Source: Gemmata palustris (GTDB taxonomy: Bacteria > Planctomycetota > Planctomycetia > Gemmatales > Gemmataceae). Taken from it: 64,000 nt of DNA. Below, one piece after another: positions 33,880-42,962 of the stretch. Position 1 is the stretch's first letter; each line of letters begins with the position of its first letter. Position numbers and translations under genes: made by a program. The stretch covers positions 8,013,299-8,077,298 of the forward strand of contig NZ_JAGKQQ010000001.1 in the NCBI RefSeq assembly GCF_017939745.1, read 5' to 3'. Below the pieces are notes generated by a model that was not told where the DNA came from, searched no databases, and worked only from the letters and a program-made list of their open reading frames with translations.

Positions 33880-35367
33880 ATGCCGCTGTTACTGCTGATC
33901 GACGACGAGCCGGCGATCCAGCACGCCTTCCGCAAGGCGTTCTACCCGCCCACTTACGAAACGCTCACGGTCCGAACCGCGGACGAGGGACTGGCCCTGT
34001 TCGCGGAGCGGAAGCCGGACGTCGTGGTTCTCGACGTGAACCTCCCCGATTCGACCGGGTTGCAGACGTTCGACCGCATCAAGCTGATCGACGCCCGCAC
34101 GCCGGTCATTCTGATTACCGGGCACGGGACGACCGAGCTCGCGATCCAGGCGATGAAGCGCGGGGCGTTCGACTACCTGCCCAAGCCGCTCCCGTTCGAG
34201 CAGTTGCGGGATCTGATCGGCCGCGCGGCCGAGGTGAGCCGGCTCATGAGCGTGCCGGCGGTGGTGGCCGAGACCGCGCCGGCTCCCGCCGATGCCGACG
34301 CGCTCGTCGGCCGGTGCCCGGCGATGCACGAGGTGTACAAGGCCATCGGGCGCGTCGCCGGGACCGATGCCACGGTGCTCATTCTGGGCGACACCGGCAC
34401 CGGCAAGGAACTCGTGGCCCGGGCCATCTACCAGCACGGGAACCGAGCCGACAAGCCGTTCCTGGCCGTGAACTGCGGGGCCATCCCCGAGCCGCTCTTG
34501 GAGAGCGAGTTGTTCGGGCACGAGAAGGGCGCGTTTACGGGCGCGGATCGCAAGCGCATCGGCAAGTTCGAGCAGTGTACGGGCGGAACGCTCTTCCTCG
34601 ACGAACTGGGCGAGCTCCCGCTCTTGTCCCAGGTCAAACTGCTCCGCGCTATTCAGGAGCAGCGGTTCGAGCGCGTGGGGGGGACCGAGACCCTCCAGAC
34701 CGACGTGCGCGTGATCGCCGCGACCAATGCCGATCTGGAGAAACAGGTGGCCCAGGGGCGCTTCCGCTCCGACCTGTACTTCCGGCTCAACGTGTTCACT
34801 ATCGCCCTCCCGTCGCTACGACAACGGGGCGATGACATCGACCTGCTCACCGATTATTACCTGAACCGGTTCGCGTCGGAATTCGGCCGACCGGTGCCGG
34901 TCGTGGCCCCGGAATTTCGCGACGCGCTGCGGCGGTACCGGTGGCCGGGCAACATCCGGGAGCTCCAGAGCGTCCTGAAACAGGGCATGCTCAAAATGAG
35001 CGGGGGCATTCTCCTGCCCGACGTTCTCACGGCGCTGCAGAAAGACGTTACGGCTCCGCCCGCCGAGACCAGCAACGGCAATGGTGGCGCCCCGCCGCCC
35101 GCGCCCGCGGCTCCCAACCGCCCCGCACTCGACTGGGACCAGTTCATTGCCGAACGCCTGGAAGCCGGCTCGCGCGAGTTGTACGCCGAGAGCCTCACGT
35201 TGCTCGAACGGCAACTCCTCACGCGGGTTCTGGAGCGCACGGGCGGGAACCAACTCCGGGCCGCGGAGCTACTCGGCATCACGCGCGGGAGCCTGCGTCA
35301 CAAGCTCCGGGCTCTCGGCTTGACAATCGAGCGGAGCCTGAGCGCGGAGGACGACCACGCCGACTAG
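33880..35367 (+). CDS. Sigma-54-dependent response regulator (NtrC family)
   Basis: Transcription activator of 495 residues. Receiver domain 1-120 with phospho-acceptor Asp52 (VVVLDVNLPDS) and acidic Asp8/Asp9. AAA+ domain about 142-375 with Walker A GDTGTGKE at 170-177 and the sigma-54 contact loop GAFTGA at 217-222, followed by TLFLDELGELPLLSQVKLLR. A Pro/Ala linker and a Fis-type HTH (RVLERTGGNQLRAAELLGIT, RGSLRHKLRALGL) end the protein. Intact GAFTGA means it should activate sigma-54 polymerase. The likely target is the efflux operon immediately downstream. Confidence 0.95.
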   Translation: MPLLLLIDDEPAIQHAFRKAFYPPTYETLTVRTADEGLALFAERKPDVVVLDVNLPDSTGLQTFDRIKLIDARTPVILITGHGTTELAIQAMKRGAFDYLPKPLPFEQLRDLIGRAAEVSRLMSVPAVVAETAPAPADADALVGRCPAMHEVYKAIGRVAGTDATVLILGDTGTGKELVARAIYQHGNRADKPFLAVNCGAIPEPLLESELFGHEKGAFTGADRKRIGKFEQCTGGTLFLDELGELPLLSQVKLLRAIQEQRFERVGGTETLQTDVRVIAATNADLEKQVAQGRFRSDLYFRLNVFTIALPSLRQRGDDIDLLTDYYLNRFASEFGRPVPVVAPEFRDALRRYRWPGNIRELQSVLKQGMLKMSGGILLPDVLTALQKDVTAPPAETSNGNGGAPPPAPAAPNRPALDWDQFIAERLEAGSRELYAESLTLLERQLLTRVLERTGGNQLRAAELLGITRGSLRHKLRALGLTIERSLSAEDDHAD

Positions 35368-35385
35368 CCGACGCGCTTTTTGCGG

Positions 35386-35395
35386 GTCGGCCGAC
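35386..35395. promoter_or_regulatory. Possible activator palindrome upstream of the efflux operon
   Basis: GTCGGCCGAC is a perfect 10-bp palindrome about 105 bp upstream of the candidate sigma-54 promoter, a usual distance for an NtrC-type enhancer site. A short palindrome in 65%-GC DNA is weak evidence on its own. Confidence 0.25.
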
Positions 35396-35498
35396 GACCA
35401 CCTGTACCACTTTGTCACTTCTCAGATCGAAAACGTATCGGGGCCTTATCTCTCTATTTCGCAAACATTTCTGTCGATTTTTTGCTGCCGGTTTTGTT

Positions 35499-35514
35499 CG
35501 GCACGAAAATTGAT
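35499..35514 (+). promoter_or_regulatory. Candidate sigma-54 promoter for the RND efflux genes
   Basis: CGGCACGAAAATTGAT resembles the -24/-12 consensus TGGCACG-N4-TTGC(A/T). The GG of the -24 element and the spacing are right, but the -12 GC is GA. It lies 55 bp before the adaptor ATG and directly downstream of an NtrC-type regulator gene, which is what makes it credible. Confidence 0.45.
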
Positions 35515-35569
35515 AATGGCTCTTCTACACAACCGTGCGCGACACCGTGGCGGCTCACCAGGGGACATC

Positions 35570-36949
35570 ATGCTCACACTGTCCGCCCTTACCGAACGGC
35601 TCGGTCCCGTCGGTCGTGCGCTGGCGGTCGGGGGCGTTGTTCTCATCGCCGGTGGCACGGCCACCTGGCTGGCCGCGGGCACCGTGCGCTCGGCGAGCAG
35701 TGGGGGCGGGGAGGCCGTTGAGAGAAAAGATTCGGGTGCCCCGCCCAAGATCCATCGCTGTGGGGTCAACGAGATCGTCGTCCCCTCGGACGTGCGAGCT
35801 TCGCTCGGGCTGAAGACCGCGCCCGCGGCGCAGGCGCCCTCCACGCGCAACCTCCCGTCGTTCCAGGGAATCCTCAACTTCGATAACGGCCGATTGGTCC
35901 GCGTGCAGTCGCCGTTTGCCGGCCAGGTCACGGAGGCCGATGGCGCGCGCGCGTCGGGGGCTGTCCCGAGCGCGTCCGCTTCGCTTTCGACCGCTGCGCC
36001 CGCTCTGCGCGTTGGTGACAGGGTCAATCGAGGGGACGTGTTGGCGGTGGTGTGGAGCGCGGACCTCGGCGCCAAGAAGAGCGAGTTCGTGGACGCGGTT
36101 TCCAAACTGAAAACGGACGAGAAGACCTATTACCGGTTGGAAGAACTCTACCAGATCAACGGGACCGCGGAGCGGTCGGTGCGCGAAGCGGAGCGGACAG
36201 TTCAGTCCGATCGTGTGGCCGTTGAGCGCGCCGAAGCGACGCTCCGCGCCTGGCGCGTGCCGGCGGACGAGATTGCCGCGCTGCGGGAGAGTGCCGACCA
36301 GTTGTCCGCGCCGGACGCGAAGCGGACCGACCCGGCGAAGTGGGCACGGGTCGAGGTGAAGGCCCCGATCAGCGGCGTCGTTCTCGAAAAGAACGTCGCC
36401 GCGGGTCAAGTGGTCGACACGACGACCGACTTGTTCCGCATCGGAGACGTTTCGACCCTGGCTGTGTGGGTTCACGTTTACGAGGAAGACCTTCCCTTAT
36501 TGTCCAAGCTCGTGCTCCCGCGCGAGTGGAGCATCAGTGCGACCGCTTCACCGGGCGTCGCACACGCCGGGCGCCTCGAACGGATCGGGATGGCGATCGA
36601 TCCCGCGCAACACACCGCACTCGTGACGGGCACCGTCGAGAACGAGAAGGGCGAGCTGCGCGCGGGCATGGCCGTGACCGTGACCGTGAAGATCCCGACC
36701 GCGAGTGACGAGATCGAAGTCCCCGCCGAGGCCGTGGTCGAAGACGGCCGCGAGAGCGCCGTTTTCGTCCGCGCCGACACGTCCGGGGACCGGTACGTTC
36801 GGTGCCCGGTGACGGTCGTGCGCCGGTCCCGGGACGCGATCGCCCTCGCCGCGCTGCCCGGCGCCCCGAAGGTCGGTGACGCGGTCGTCACCGCCGGCTC
36901 GCTCCTGCTCGGGAGCGCGTTCGCCGACCTCCCCCAACCGAAGCCGTAA
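35570..36949 (+). CDS. RND efflux periplasmic adaptor (HlyD/CusB-like)
   Basis: Membrane-fusion protein of a tripartite RND pump, 459 residues. An N-terminal hydrophobic anchor lies at about 18-36 (LAVGGVVLIAGGTATWLAAG). The first lipoyl half (NGRLVRVQSPFAGQVTEADG) is followed by a helical hairpin (about 150-240; LKTDEKTYYRLEELYQINGT), the second half (VEVKAPISGVVLEKNVAAGQ) and beta-barrel sections. There is no His-rich metal-binding tail. The ATG at 35570 is followed 26 bp after the stop by the pump gene. Confidence 0.9.
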   Translation: MLTLSALTERLGPVGRALAVGGVVLIAGGTATWLAAGTVRSASSGGGEAVERKDSGAPPKIHRCGVNEIVVPSDVRASLGLKTAPAAQAPSTRNLPSFQGILNFDNGRLVRVQSPFAGQVTEADGARASGAVPSASASLSTAAPALRVGDRVNRGDVLAVVWSADLGAKKSEFVDAVSKLKTDEKTYYRLEELYQINGTAERSVREAERTVQSDRVAVERAEATLRAWRVPADEIAALRESADQLSAPDAKRTDPAKWARVEVKAPISGVVLEKNVAAGQVVDTTTDLFRIGDVSTLAVWVHVYEEDLPLLSKLVLPREWSISATASPGVAHAGRLERIGMAIDPAQHTALVTGTVENEKGELRAGMAVTVTVKIPTASDEIEVPAEAVVEDGRESAVFVRADTSGDRYVRCPVTVVRRSRDAIALAALPGAPKVGDAVVTAGSLLLGSAFADLPQPKP

Positions 36950-36975
36950 CCGCGCCCGGAAACAGGGTTCGCCCG

Positions 36976-39900
36976 ATGATCCAGAAGTTAATCGGTTGGG
37001 CGGTCGCGAATCCGCTCGTCGTCATGATTCTCGTGACCGCCCTCGCCGTGACCGGGGGCTACGCTTTCGCTCACGTCAACATCGAAGCGTACCCCGACCC
37101 GGCACCGGCAATCATCGAGGTCGTTGCCCTGTACCCCGGCGCCAGCGCCGAAGAGGTCGAGCGCCAGGTCACGGTCCCTCTCGAAGTGGCTCTCGCGGGT
37201 ATGCCGGGACTCGAAACGACCCGGAGCAAATCGCTGTTCGGGTTGGCCCACGTCCGCAACCAGTTCGATTACTCGCGCGACTACGATCAGGCCAAACAAG
37301 ACGTGCTCAATCGGCTCGCGTCGGTGAACTTGCCGCCCGGTGTCACGCCCCAAATTTCCCCCGCCTCCCCGGTCGGCGAGATCCTCCGGTTCACCATTTA
37401 CAACCCGAAGGACGCGGCCGGGCGCCCGCTCTACGCCCTGAGTGACCTGAAAGCCATTGAGGATTACGTCGTCCAGCGCGAGCTGCTGCGCGTCCCTCGG
37501 ATCGCCGGGGTGACCGGGATCGGTGGGACCGTGAAGCGGTACGAGGTCCAACCCGACCCGGACCGGCTCCGGCAGTACGGCGTGACTCTCGCTCAACTGC
37601 AAGCGGCTCTCGGTGCGGCGAACGCGAACGGGAGCGGCGACAACCTCACGCAAGGGAACCAGCGCACCGTCGTGGTCCGGTCGCTGGGGCTGATCGGACA
37701 GGGGCAAGACCCCTACCTCCCGACGCTGGCGGCGCGCGACCCCGCACGGGCCGCGGCCCACCTCCGGGTCGAAGAAGCCCGCCGGTGCCGCGAGATCCGG
37801 CAAGTCGCGGTCGCGGCAGTGAACACCGTTCCGGTTCGCGTGGACAATCTCGTTGACGGCGGACCGGTTCTCAACGCGGACGGCTCGGTGAACCCGGCCA
37901 AGCTGTTCCAGAAGCCGGACGGCACCGGCGAATGGGACCCCGCGGCGCGGTGGGACGATGGCCCGGTGCTGAACACGGACGGCACCCCGCGCGATGACGA
38001 CGCGACGACCGCGATGAAACTCGCGTGGAGCAAGGCACTGACCGGGCGCGGAGTGGTCGTGGGGAACCAGACGCGGCAGGGGCGCGTGGGGATCAGCCGC
38101 CCGCTGCGTGCCCGCGAGTGGGCGGCTCTATCCGATCGCGAACAGCGGCACGTCCGCCAGCAGCGCAACTGGCCCGAACCCACGTCCCCGAGTTTCGGCG
38201 AGGAGTTGCGGAGCCTGTTCGTCGGTCCCGCACCGGAACCGGGCGACCCGGCGCAATCGGTGTGGTGGCGGGACGAACACATGCGCTGGCAGGAGCGCCC
38301 GGCCGGTGCGCGATCGTGGGCGGCGCTGTCGGACGCGGAGCGCGCTGCGGTGCGCGCCGAATTGGGCGACCGGCTGCCCCCCAGCGAACCGACCGGCTGG
38401 CGCTTCTACGCGACCGCCGGGCGGTGGGACGGGTGGGACGATGGCCGGTGGAGCGACGAGGACGATGTCGTTCAGGGGATCGTGCTGCTCCGCAAGGGGC
38501 AGGAGTCGCTCCCCGCGCTGACGGACGTGCTCGCCCGGATCGACGAACTGAACCAGCCCGGCAAGCTCCCCGCGGGGATGCGGATTTCCCCGTTTTACAA
38601 CCGCACCGAACTCATCAACCGCACCACCGAAACGGTCAACGAGAACCTGTTGATCGGCATGGCACTGGTGACGGCGATCCTGCTCATGTTCCTCGGGAAC
38701 GTCCGCGCCTCGGTGATCGTTGCGATCAACATTCCGCTGGCGCTGCTCTTCGCATTCGGGGTGCTCTACGCGCGGGGGAAGTCGGCCAACCTGCTGTCCA
38801 TCGGCGCCGTGGACTTCGGCATCATCGTGGACTCATCCGTTATCATCGTGGAGAGCATTTACCGCCACCTGAACTCGGACGAACACGCGGACGTGCCGTT
38901 GGCCGAGCGCATCTCGGCGGCTTGCGGCGCGGTCACGAAGAGCTTGTTCTTCGCGACCGTGGTCATGGTATGCGCGCTGCTCCCGCTGTTCACCATGAAG
39001 GGGCCGGAGGGCCAGATTTTCGGGCCGATGGCCGACACGTATGCGTTCGCGCTGGCCGGCGCGCTAGTGCTCGCTCTCACCGTGTCGCCGGTGTTGTGCC
39101 TGCTGCTCTTGGGGAACCTAGACAAACCGCCCGGCACCGGTTTTTGGGCGCGCGCCACGCGGACTCTATCATGGGCGCTTCTGCTCCCGGTGATTCTCGC
39201 ACCGCTCAAGTTCGCCTTCGTTCCGCGCCACGGTGACCCCGAGAACCGCCTCGTTCGTGCCCTGAACTGGGTGTTCCTCACGCAACTTAGGGTTATTCTC
39301 CGGCTGCGCTGGTTCGCGCTCGCGGTGTTCGCCGGGGGACTGTGTTACACCGGGGTCGTCTCGGCCAACATGGGGCGCGAGTTCATGCCGGAACTGGAAG
39401 AGGGGAACCTGATGGTTCGGGGCACGTTTCCTGTAAACGTGTCGCTCGAAGAATCCGGGGCGCGGGCGCGGCAATTGCGCGAACTGCTGCACGAGTTCCC
39501 CGAGTTCGCTGTGGTCGTCCCGGCGATCGGTCGACCGGACGACGGGACCGACCCTACGGGCTACTACAACGTCGAGACGTTTTGCCCGCTCCGCCCGGAA
39601 CCGCAGTGGCCGGCGCACCCGAAATACGGCCGCCCGCGGAAGAAAGCGGAACTGGTAGGCGACCTGAACGCGGCCCTCGCTCAGCGGTTCCCCGGTGTGG
39701 ACTGGGACATTTCGCAAATCATCCGCGACAACGTGATGGAAGCGCTGTCGGGCGTGAAGGGGGAGAACTCGATCAAGGTGATCGGGCCGGAACTCGACGC
39801 CCTGGAGCGGATCGCCGGGCAGATCAAGGACCGGTTGGATTCCGTTCCGGGCGTCGAGAACCCGGGCGTGTTCCGCATTCAGGGGCAAACGAGCCTGGAG

Positions 39901-41019
39901 TTCCCGATCGACCGGAGCAAGTGCGCGTCCTGGAACGTGTCGGCCGCGGACGTGCAGGCCGTGATCGGGTCGGCCGTTGGCGGCAGGGCCGCGACGCAAA
40001 TCCAGGAGGGGGAGAAACAGGCCGACCTCACGGTCCGGTGGCCGCTGCGGTTGCGGGCGGACGAAACCGCCATTCGCTCGATCCCCGTGCCGGTCGGCAA
40101 CACGGTCACCGCGGGGGGAGCGCCCGGGGCACCGAGTTCGCCGTTCAGCGGCGCGGCCACCGGCACGTCCCCCACGGGTTCGGCCGTCGCGCCCCCCGTA
40201 TCGACCGGCAACCCGTACAACGCGGCCCCCGTGTGGACAACGACCCCGACCCGGCGCCTCGACGACCTCGTAACGCCGATCAACGCCAACGGCCAGCCCG
40301 ACCCGGGCGGGTCGTTCCTGCGCCCCGGTGCGTCCACGATCTACCGCGAACAGGGCCAGCGCCTCATCGCGATCAAGTTCGAGGTCCGCGGGCGCGACTT
40401 GGCGAGTACGGTCAGCGAGGCGCGGGCCGCGGTGGAGCCGCTCCTGAAAGCGCCGTACCGGGCCGAGTGGAGCGGCGAGTTCAAGCAGATGGAGGCGGCC
40501 GAGAAGCGGATGGCGCGGATGTTCGCGTTGTCCCTGGCGCTCATTGCGCTCCTGTTGTACCTCGCGTTCCGGTCCTTCCTCGACGCGGCCGTGGTATTTG
40601 CCAATGTGTTGGCGATGGGCGTGGGCGGGGTATGGGCGCTCAAACTCGCGGGGCTGAATTTCAACATCTCCGCGGCGGTCGGGTTCATCTCAATCCTCGG
40701 CGTCGCGGTGATGAACGGGCTGCTGTTCGTCTCCGCCTTCAATGGGTTGCGCGCCCGCGGGGTCGATCTGAACGAGGCCCTCGCCCGCGGTACGCGGCAA
40801 CTCGTTCGGCCCGTGGTGATGACCGCACTGGCCGCCATCCTCGGGCTGTTGCCCGCCGCGTTCTCGACCAAGATGGGGTCCGAGTCGCAGCGCCCGCTCG
40901 CGGTCGTGGTGGTGGGCGGGATGCTCTTCACCATCCTCACTCTCGTGCTGGTCCCGATGCTCTACAGCTTCTACGGCGACCGTACCCCGCCCAAAGGTGC
41001 GGGCGACTTCTCCCACTAA
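36976..41019 (+). CDS. HME-type RND efflux pump (CzcA/CusA-like) with insertions
   Basis: Inner-membrane proton-driven efflux pump of 1347 residues; typical heavy-metal RND pumps have 1030-1070. The N-terminus MIQKLIGWAVANPLVVMILV and the helix-4 motif AVDFGIIVDSSVIIVESIYR (two Asp, the heavy-metal DFGxxxD pattern) place it in the HME group. Two insertions occur in the porter domain. About 200 residues sit between VPVRVDNLV (about nt 37830) and GIVLLRKGQ (about nt 38480). About 55 residues sit between IPVPVGNTV and TIYREQGQR (about nt 40090-40340). The first insertion has internal near-repeats (WAALSD twice; PVLNADG/PVLNTDG). No outer-membrane TolC-type gene adjoins. Metal specificity is not certain. 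Confidence 0.9.
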   Translation: MIQKLIGWAVANPLVVMILVTALAVTGGYAFAHVNIEAYPDPAPAIIEVVALYPGASAEEVERQVTVPLEVALAGMPGLETTRSKSLFGLAHVRNQFDYSRDYDQAKQDVLNRLASVNLPPGVTPQISPASPVGEILRFTIYNPKDAAGRPLYALSDLKAIEDYVVQRELLRVPRIAGVTGIGGTVKRYEVQPDPDRLRQYGVTLAQLQAALGAANANGSGDNLTQGNQRTVVVRSLGLIGQGQDPYLPTLAARDPARAAAHLRVEEARRCREIRQVAVAAVNTVPVRVDNLVDGGPVLNADGSVNPAKLFQKPDGTGEWDPAARWDDGPVLNTDGTPRDDDATTAMKLAWSKALTGRGVVVGNQTRQGRVGISRPLRAREWAALSDREQRHVRQQRNWPEPTSPSFGEELRSLFVGPAPEPGDPAQSVWWRDEHMRWQERPAGARSWAALSDAERAAVRAELGDRLPPSEPTGWRFYATAGRWDGWDDGRWSDEDDVVQGIVLLRKGQESLPALTDVLARIDELNQPGKLPAGMRISPFYNRTELINRTTETVNENLLIGMALVTAILLMFLGNVRASVIVAINIPLALLFAFGVLYARGKSANLLSIGAVDFGIIVDSSVIIVESIYRHLNSDEHADVPLAERISAACGAVTKSLFFATVVMVCALLPLFTMKGPEGQIFGPMADTYAFALAGALVLALTVSPVLCLLLLGNLDKPPGTGFWARATRTLSWALLLPVILAPLKFAFVPRHGDPENRLVRALNWVFLTQLRVILRLRWFALAVFAGGLCYTGVVSANMGREFMPELEEGNLMVRGTFPVNVSLEESGARARQLRELLHEFPEFAVVVPAIGRPDDGTDPTGYYNVETFCPLRPEPQWPAHPKYGRPRKKAELVGDLNAALAQRFPGVDWDISQIIRDNVMEALSGVKGENSIKVIGPELDALERIAGQIKDRLDSVPGVENPGVFRIQGQTSLEFPIDRSKCASWNVSAADVQAVIGSAVGGRAATQIQEGEKQADLTVRWPLRLRADETAIRSIPVPVGNTVTAGGAPGAPSSPFSGAATGTSPTGSAVAPPVSTGNPYNAAPVWTTTPTRRLDDLVTPINANGQPDPGGSFLRPGASTIYREQGQRLIAIKFEVRGRDLASTVSEARAAVEPLLKAPYRAEWSGEFKQMEAAEKRMARMFALSLALIALLLYLAFRSFLDAAVVFANVLAMGVGGVWALKLAGLNFNISAAVGFISILGVAVMNGLLFVSAFNGLRARGVDLNEALARGTRQLVRPVVMTALAAILGLLPAAFSTKMGSESQRPLAVVVVGGMLFTILTLVLVPMLYSFYGDRTPPKGAGDFSH

Positions 41020-41206
41020 TCTTCCGCGCCAGATTCTGGGTGTCGTATTTGTTTATAATTGCAACAAAGCGACAGTTGTCAATTTGAGCGCTGCTCGCGC
41101 ACCGACCGCGTTTTTTGCGCGCCCGAATTAATTCCGAAAAGTAGGGACGCGCAGGGCTTCTCACGGCAATACCTCTCCGAACGGACCCGTCGCACGGAGG
41201 CGCACG

Positions 41207-42604
41207 ATGCCGACCAGTCTCCTTCACGCCGTATCCCGGTTAACCGCCGGAGCCGACGACCCGCGCACCGACGCCCACCTCATCGCGGCGTTCCTCAAAA
41301 GTACCGACCAAGATGCGTTCGCCGAACTGGTCCGGCGCCACGGACCTGCGGTCCTGGGCGTGTGCCGCCGGTTCCTGGGTGCCACCCCGGACGCCGAGGA
41401 TGCGTTCCAGGCCACGTTCCTCGTACTCGTGGCCCGGGCGCGCGGCACCGACTGGCGCGACGCCCTCGGCCCCTGGCTCTACGGCGTCGCAATCCGGGTC
41501 GCGCGCCGGGCGCGAGCGACCCGCGCCAAACGTCTGGCGAACGAAAGGCAGGTACCCGCGATGAGCGACCCACCGATTCCGGCGAGCGAACCGGACGACG
41601 CCAGCGCGGTCCTCGACGAAGAACTCGCCGCCCTGCCCGCGATCTACCGCCTGCCGCTCATCCTGTGCGAGATCCAGGGAACGGGCCGGCGCGTCGCGGC
41701 CCGCGAACTGGGGCTGACCGAGGGCACGCTGTCTAGCCGACTCGCACGCGGGCGCAAAATGCTCCGCAACCGACTCGCCCAGCGCGGCCTCGCCTCGGTC
41801 ACCACGGGGCTGACACTCACCGTACCCGCGCCACTCGCGAACGCGACCGTGCGCAACGCGGTCCACGTACTCACGCGAACGGCCGGTGCGGTCCCGGCCG
41901 GGGTTTTGTTCCTCACGCAAGGGACTGTGAAATCCATGCTCGTGAAATGGAAACTCGCCGGCGCCATGATCGCCGCGTGCCTCGGGCTCACCGGACTCGG
42001 CGCGTGGCACACCTCCGCGCAGCCGCCCACACCGGCCGCTCTGAATCAACCCGCGCACGCGCTCATGGCCCCACAGGAAAAGGCGCCGGTGCCGCGCGTC
42101 AAAATCGTTGCCATTGTTGGCGCGAATAACGTCATCACCGACCAAGAGGTGATCGAGGCCGTGTACCAGATGTCCCAAGAGAAGAAACCGTCCGCGGAGT
42201 TGGTCGCGCTCGGCTGGGTCGCCCGAGTTGCGATGAAAAAAGAAATATACAAGCAGGTGCTGCGGAAAACGATCGAGCGCGAGCTCATCATCGATGAGAT
42301 GTGCGCGAAGCTGAAGAAAGTCAACAAGACGAACGTCATCGACGAGGTCCAGGAATTCGCGGCGCAATCGGCCGCGCGCCAAATGCGCGCGTTCCGCACG
42401 GGCTCCGGGGCGCAGTCGGACGAGGCGTTCGCCGCGGCGCTACGGGCACAGGGGAGGAGCGTTCCGGTGATCCGCCGCCAGATGGAGCGCCAGGTGATGG
42501 CCGAGCAATACGTGAGCAGCGCCCTGAAGGAATCGGGCACCGAGTATAAGAAACTGGTCGAGGATCTGTGGCGGAAGGGTGTGGTTCGCGTGTTCGAGGA
42601 GTGA
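41207..42604 (+). CDS. ECF sigma factor with membrane-anchored SurA-like extension
   Basis: 465 residues. Sigma region 2 at about 35-105 (DAFAELVRRHGPAVLGVCRR, DAEDAFQATFLVLVARA) and region 4 at about 138-195 (LPAIYRLPLILCEIQGTGRR, GTLSSRLARGRKMLRNRL). A transmembrane segment at about 246-268 (WKLAGAMIAACLGLTGLGAW) follows, then a Pro linker and a ~170-residue helical domain beginning KIVAIVGANNVITDQEVIEA that resembles the SurA/parvulin chaperone N-domain. Sigma factors with such tails are a known planctomycete type; the tail may replace a separate anti-sigma factor. No anti-sigma gene adjoins. Confidence 0.85.
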   Translation: MPTSLLHAVSRLTAGADDPRTDAHLIAAFLKSTDQDAFAELVRRHGPAVLGVCRRFLGATPDAEDAFQATFLVLVARARGTDWRDALGPWLYGVAIRVARRARATRAKRLANERQVPAMSDPPIPASEPDDASAVLDEELAALPAIYRLPLILCEIQGTGRRVAARELGLTEGTLSSRLARGRKMLRNRLAQRGLASVTTGLTLTVPAPLANATVRNAVHVLTRTAGAVPAGVLFLTQGTVKSMLVKWKLAGAMIAACLGLTGLGAWHTSAQPPTPAALNQPAHALMAPQEKAPVPRVKIVAIVGANNVITDQEVIEAVYQMSQEKKPSAELVALGWVARVAMKKEIYKQVLRKTIERELIIDEMCAKLKKVNKTNVIDEVQEFAAQSAARQMRAFRTGSGAQSDEAFAAALRAQGRSVPVIRRQMERQVMAEQYVSSALKESGTEYKKLVEDLWRKGVVRVFEE

Positions 42605-42743
42605 GGCCCCATGACGAAACGCGGTCACTCGAAATCCCATCTCAATCCCCGATCCGGTGGTTCTCCCGATCCCGTTCCCGCACCCAAGACGTGAACCGAC
42701 TACGAGCGGGGCTTCCTTTCCAGGTCGTGGTAGCGAGTCGAAC

Positions 42744-42950
42744 GAGCCGCGACCGCCAGGGAGCGGGAGGCGCCTCCCGGTGTGTTTAACGACAACCACC
42801 AAGAGCGGCTGTGCCTCCCGCTCCCTGGCGGTCGCGGCTCGTTATGCGAGAGTGTTGAACGACGCCACCGGGAACCGCGGCCCGCTCCCTGGCGGTCGCG
42901 GCTCGTTATCGCGTGGATGTGCGGCCTGCCCCCTGGCGGTCGCGGCTCGC
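42744..42950. repeat. Inverted repeat cluster, family B variant (four arms)
   Basis: One left arm GAGCCGCGACCGCCAGGGAG and three right arms (CTCCCTGGCGGTCGCGGCTC at two sites, CCCCTGGCGG... at the third) spread over ~200 bp. Every arm carries CAGG/CCTG where other family B copies have AAGG/CCTT, so pairing is kept. It is located between the stops of two convergent genes. Confidence 0.9.
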
Positions 42951-42962
42951 TACCGTGTGCGA

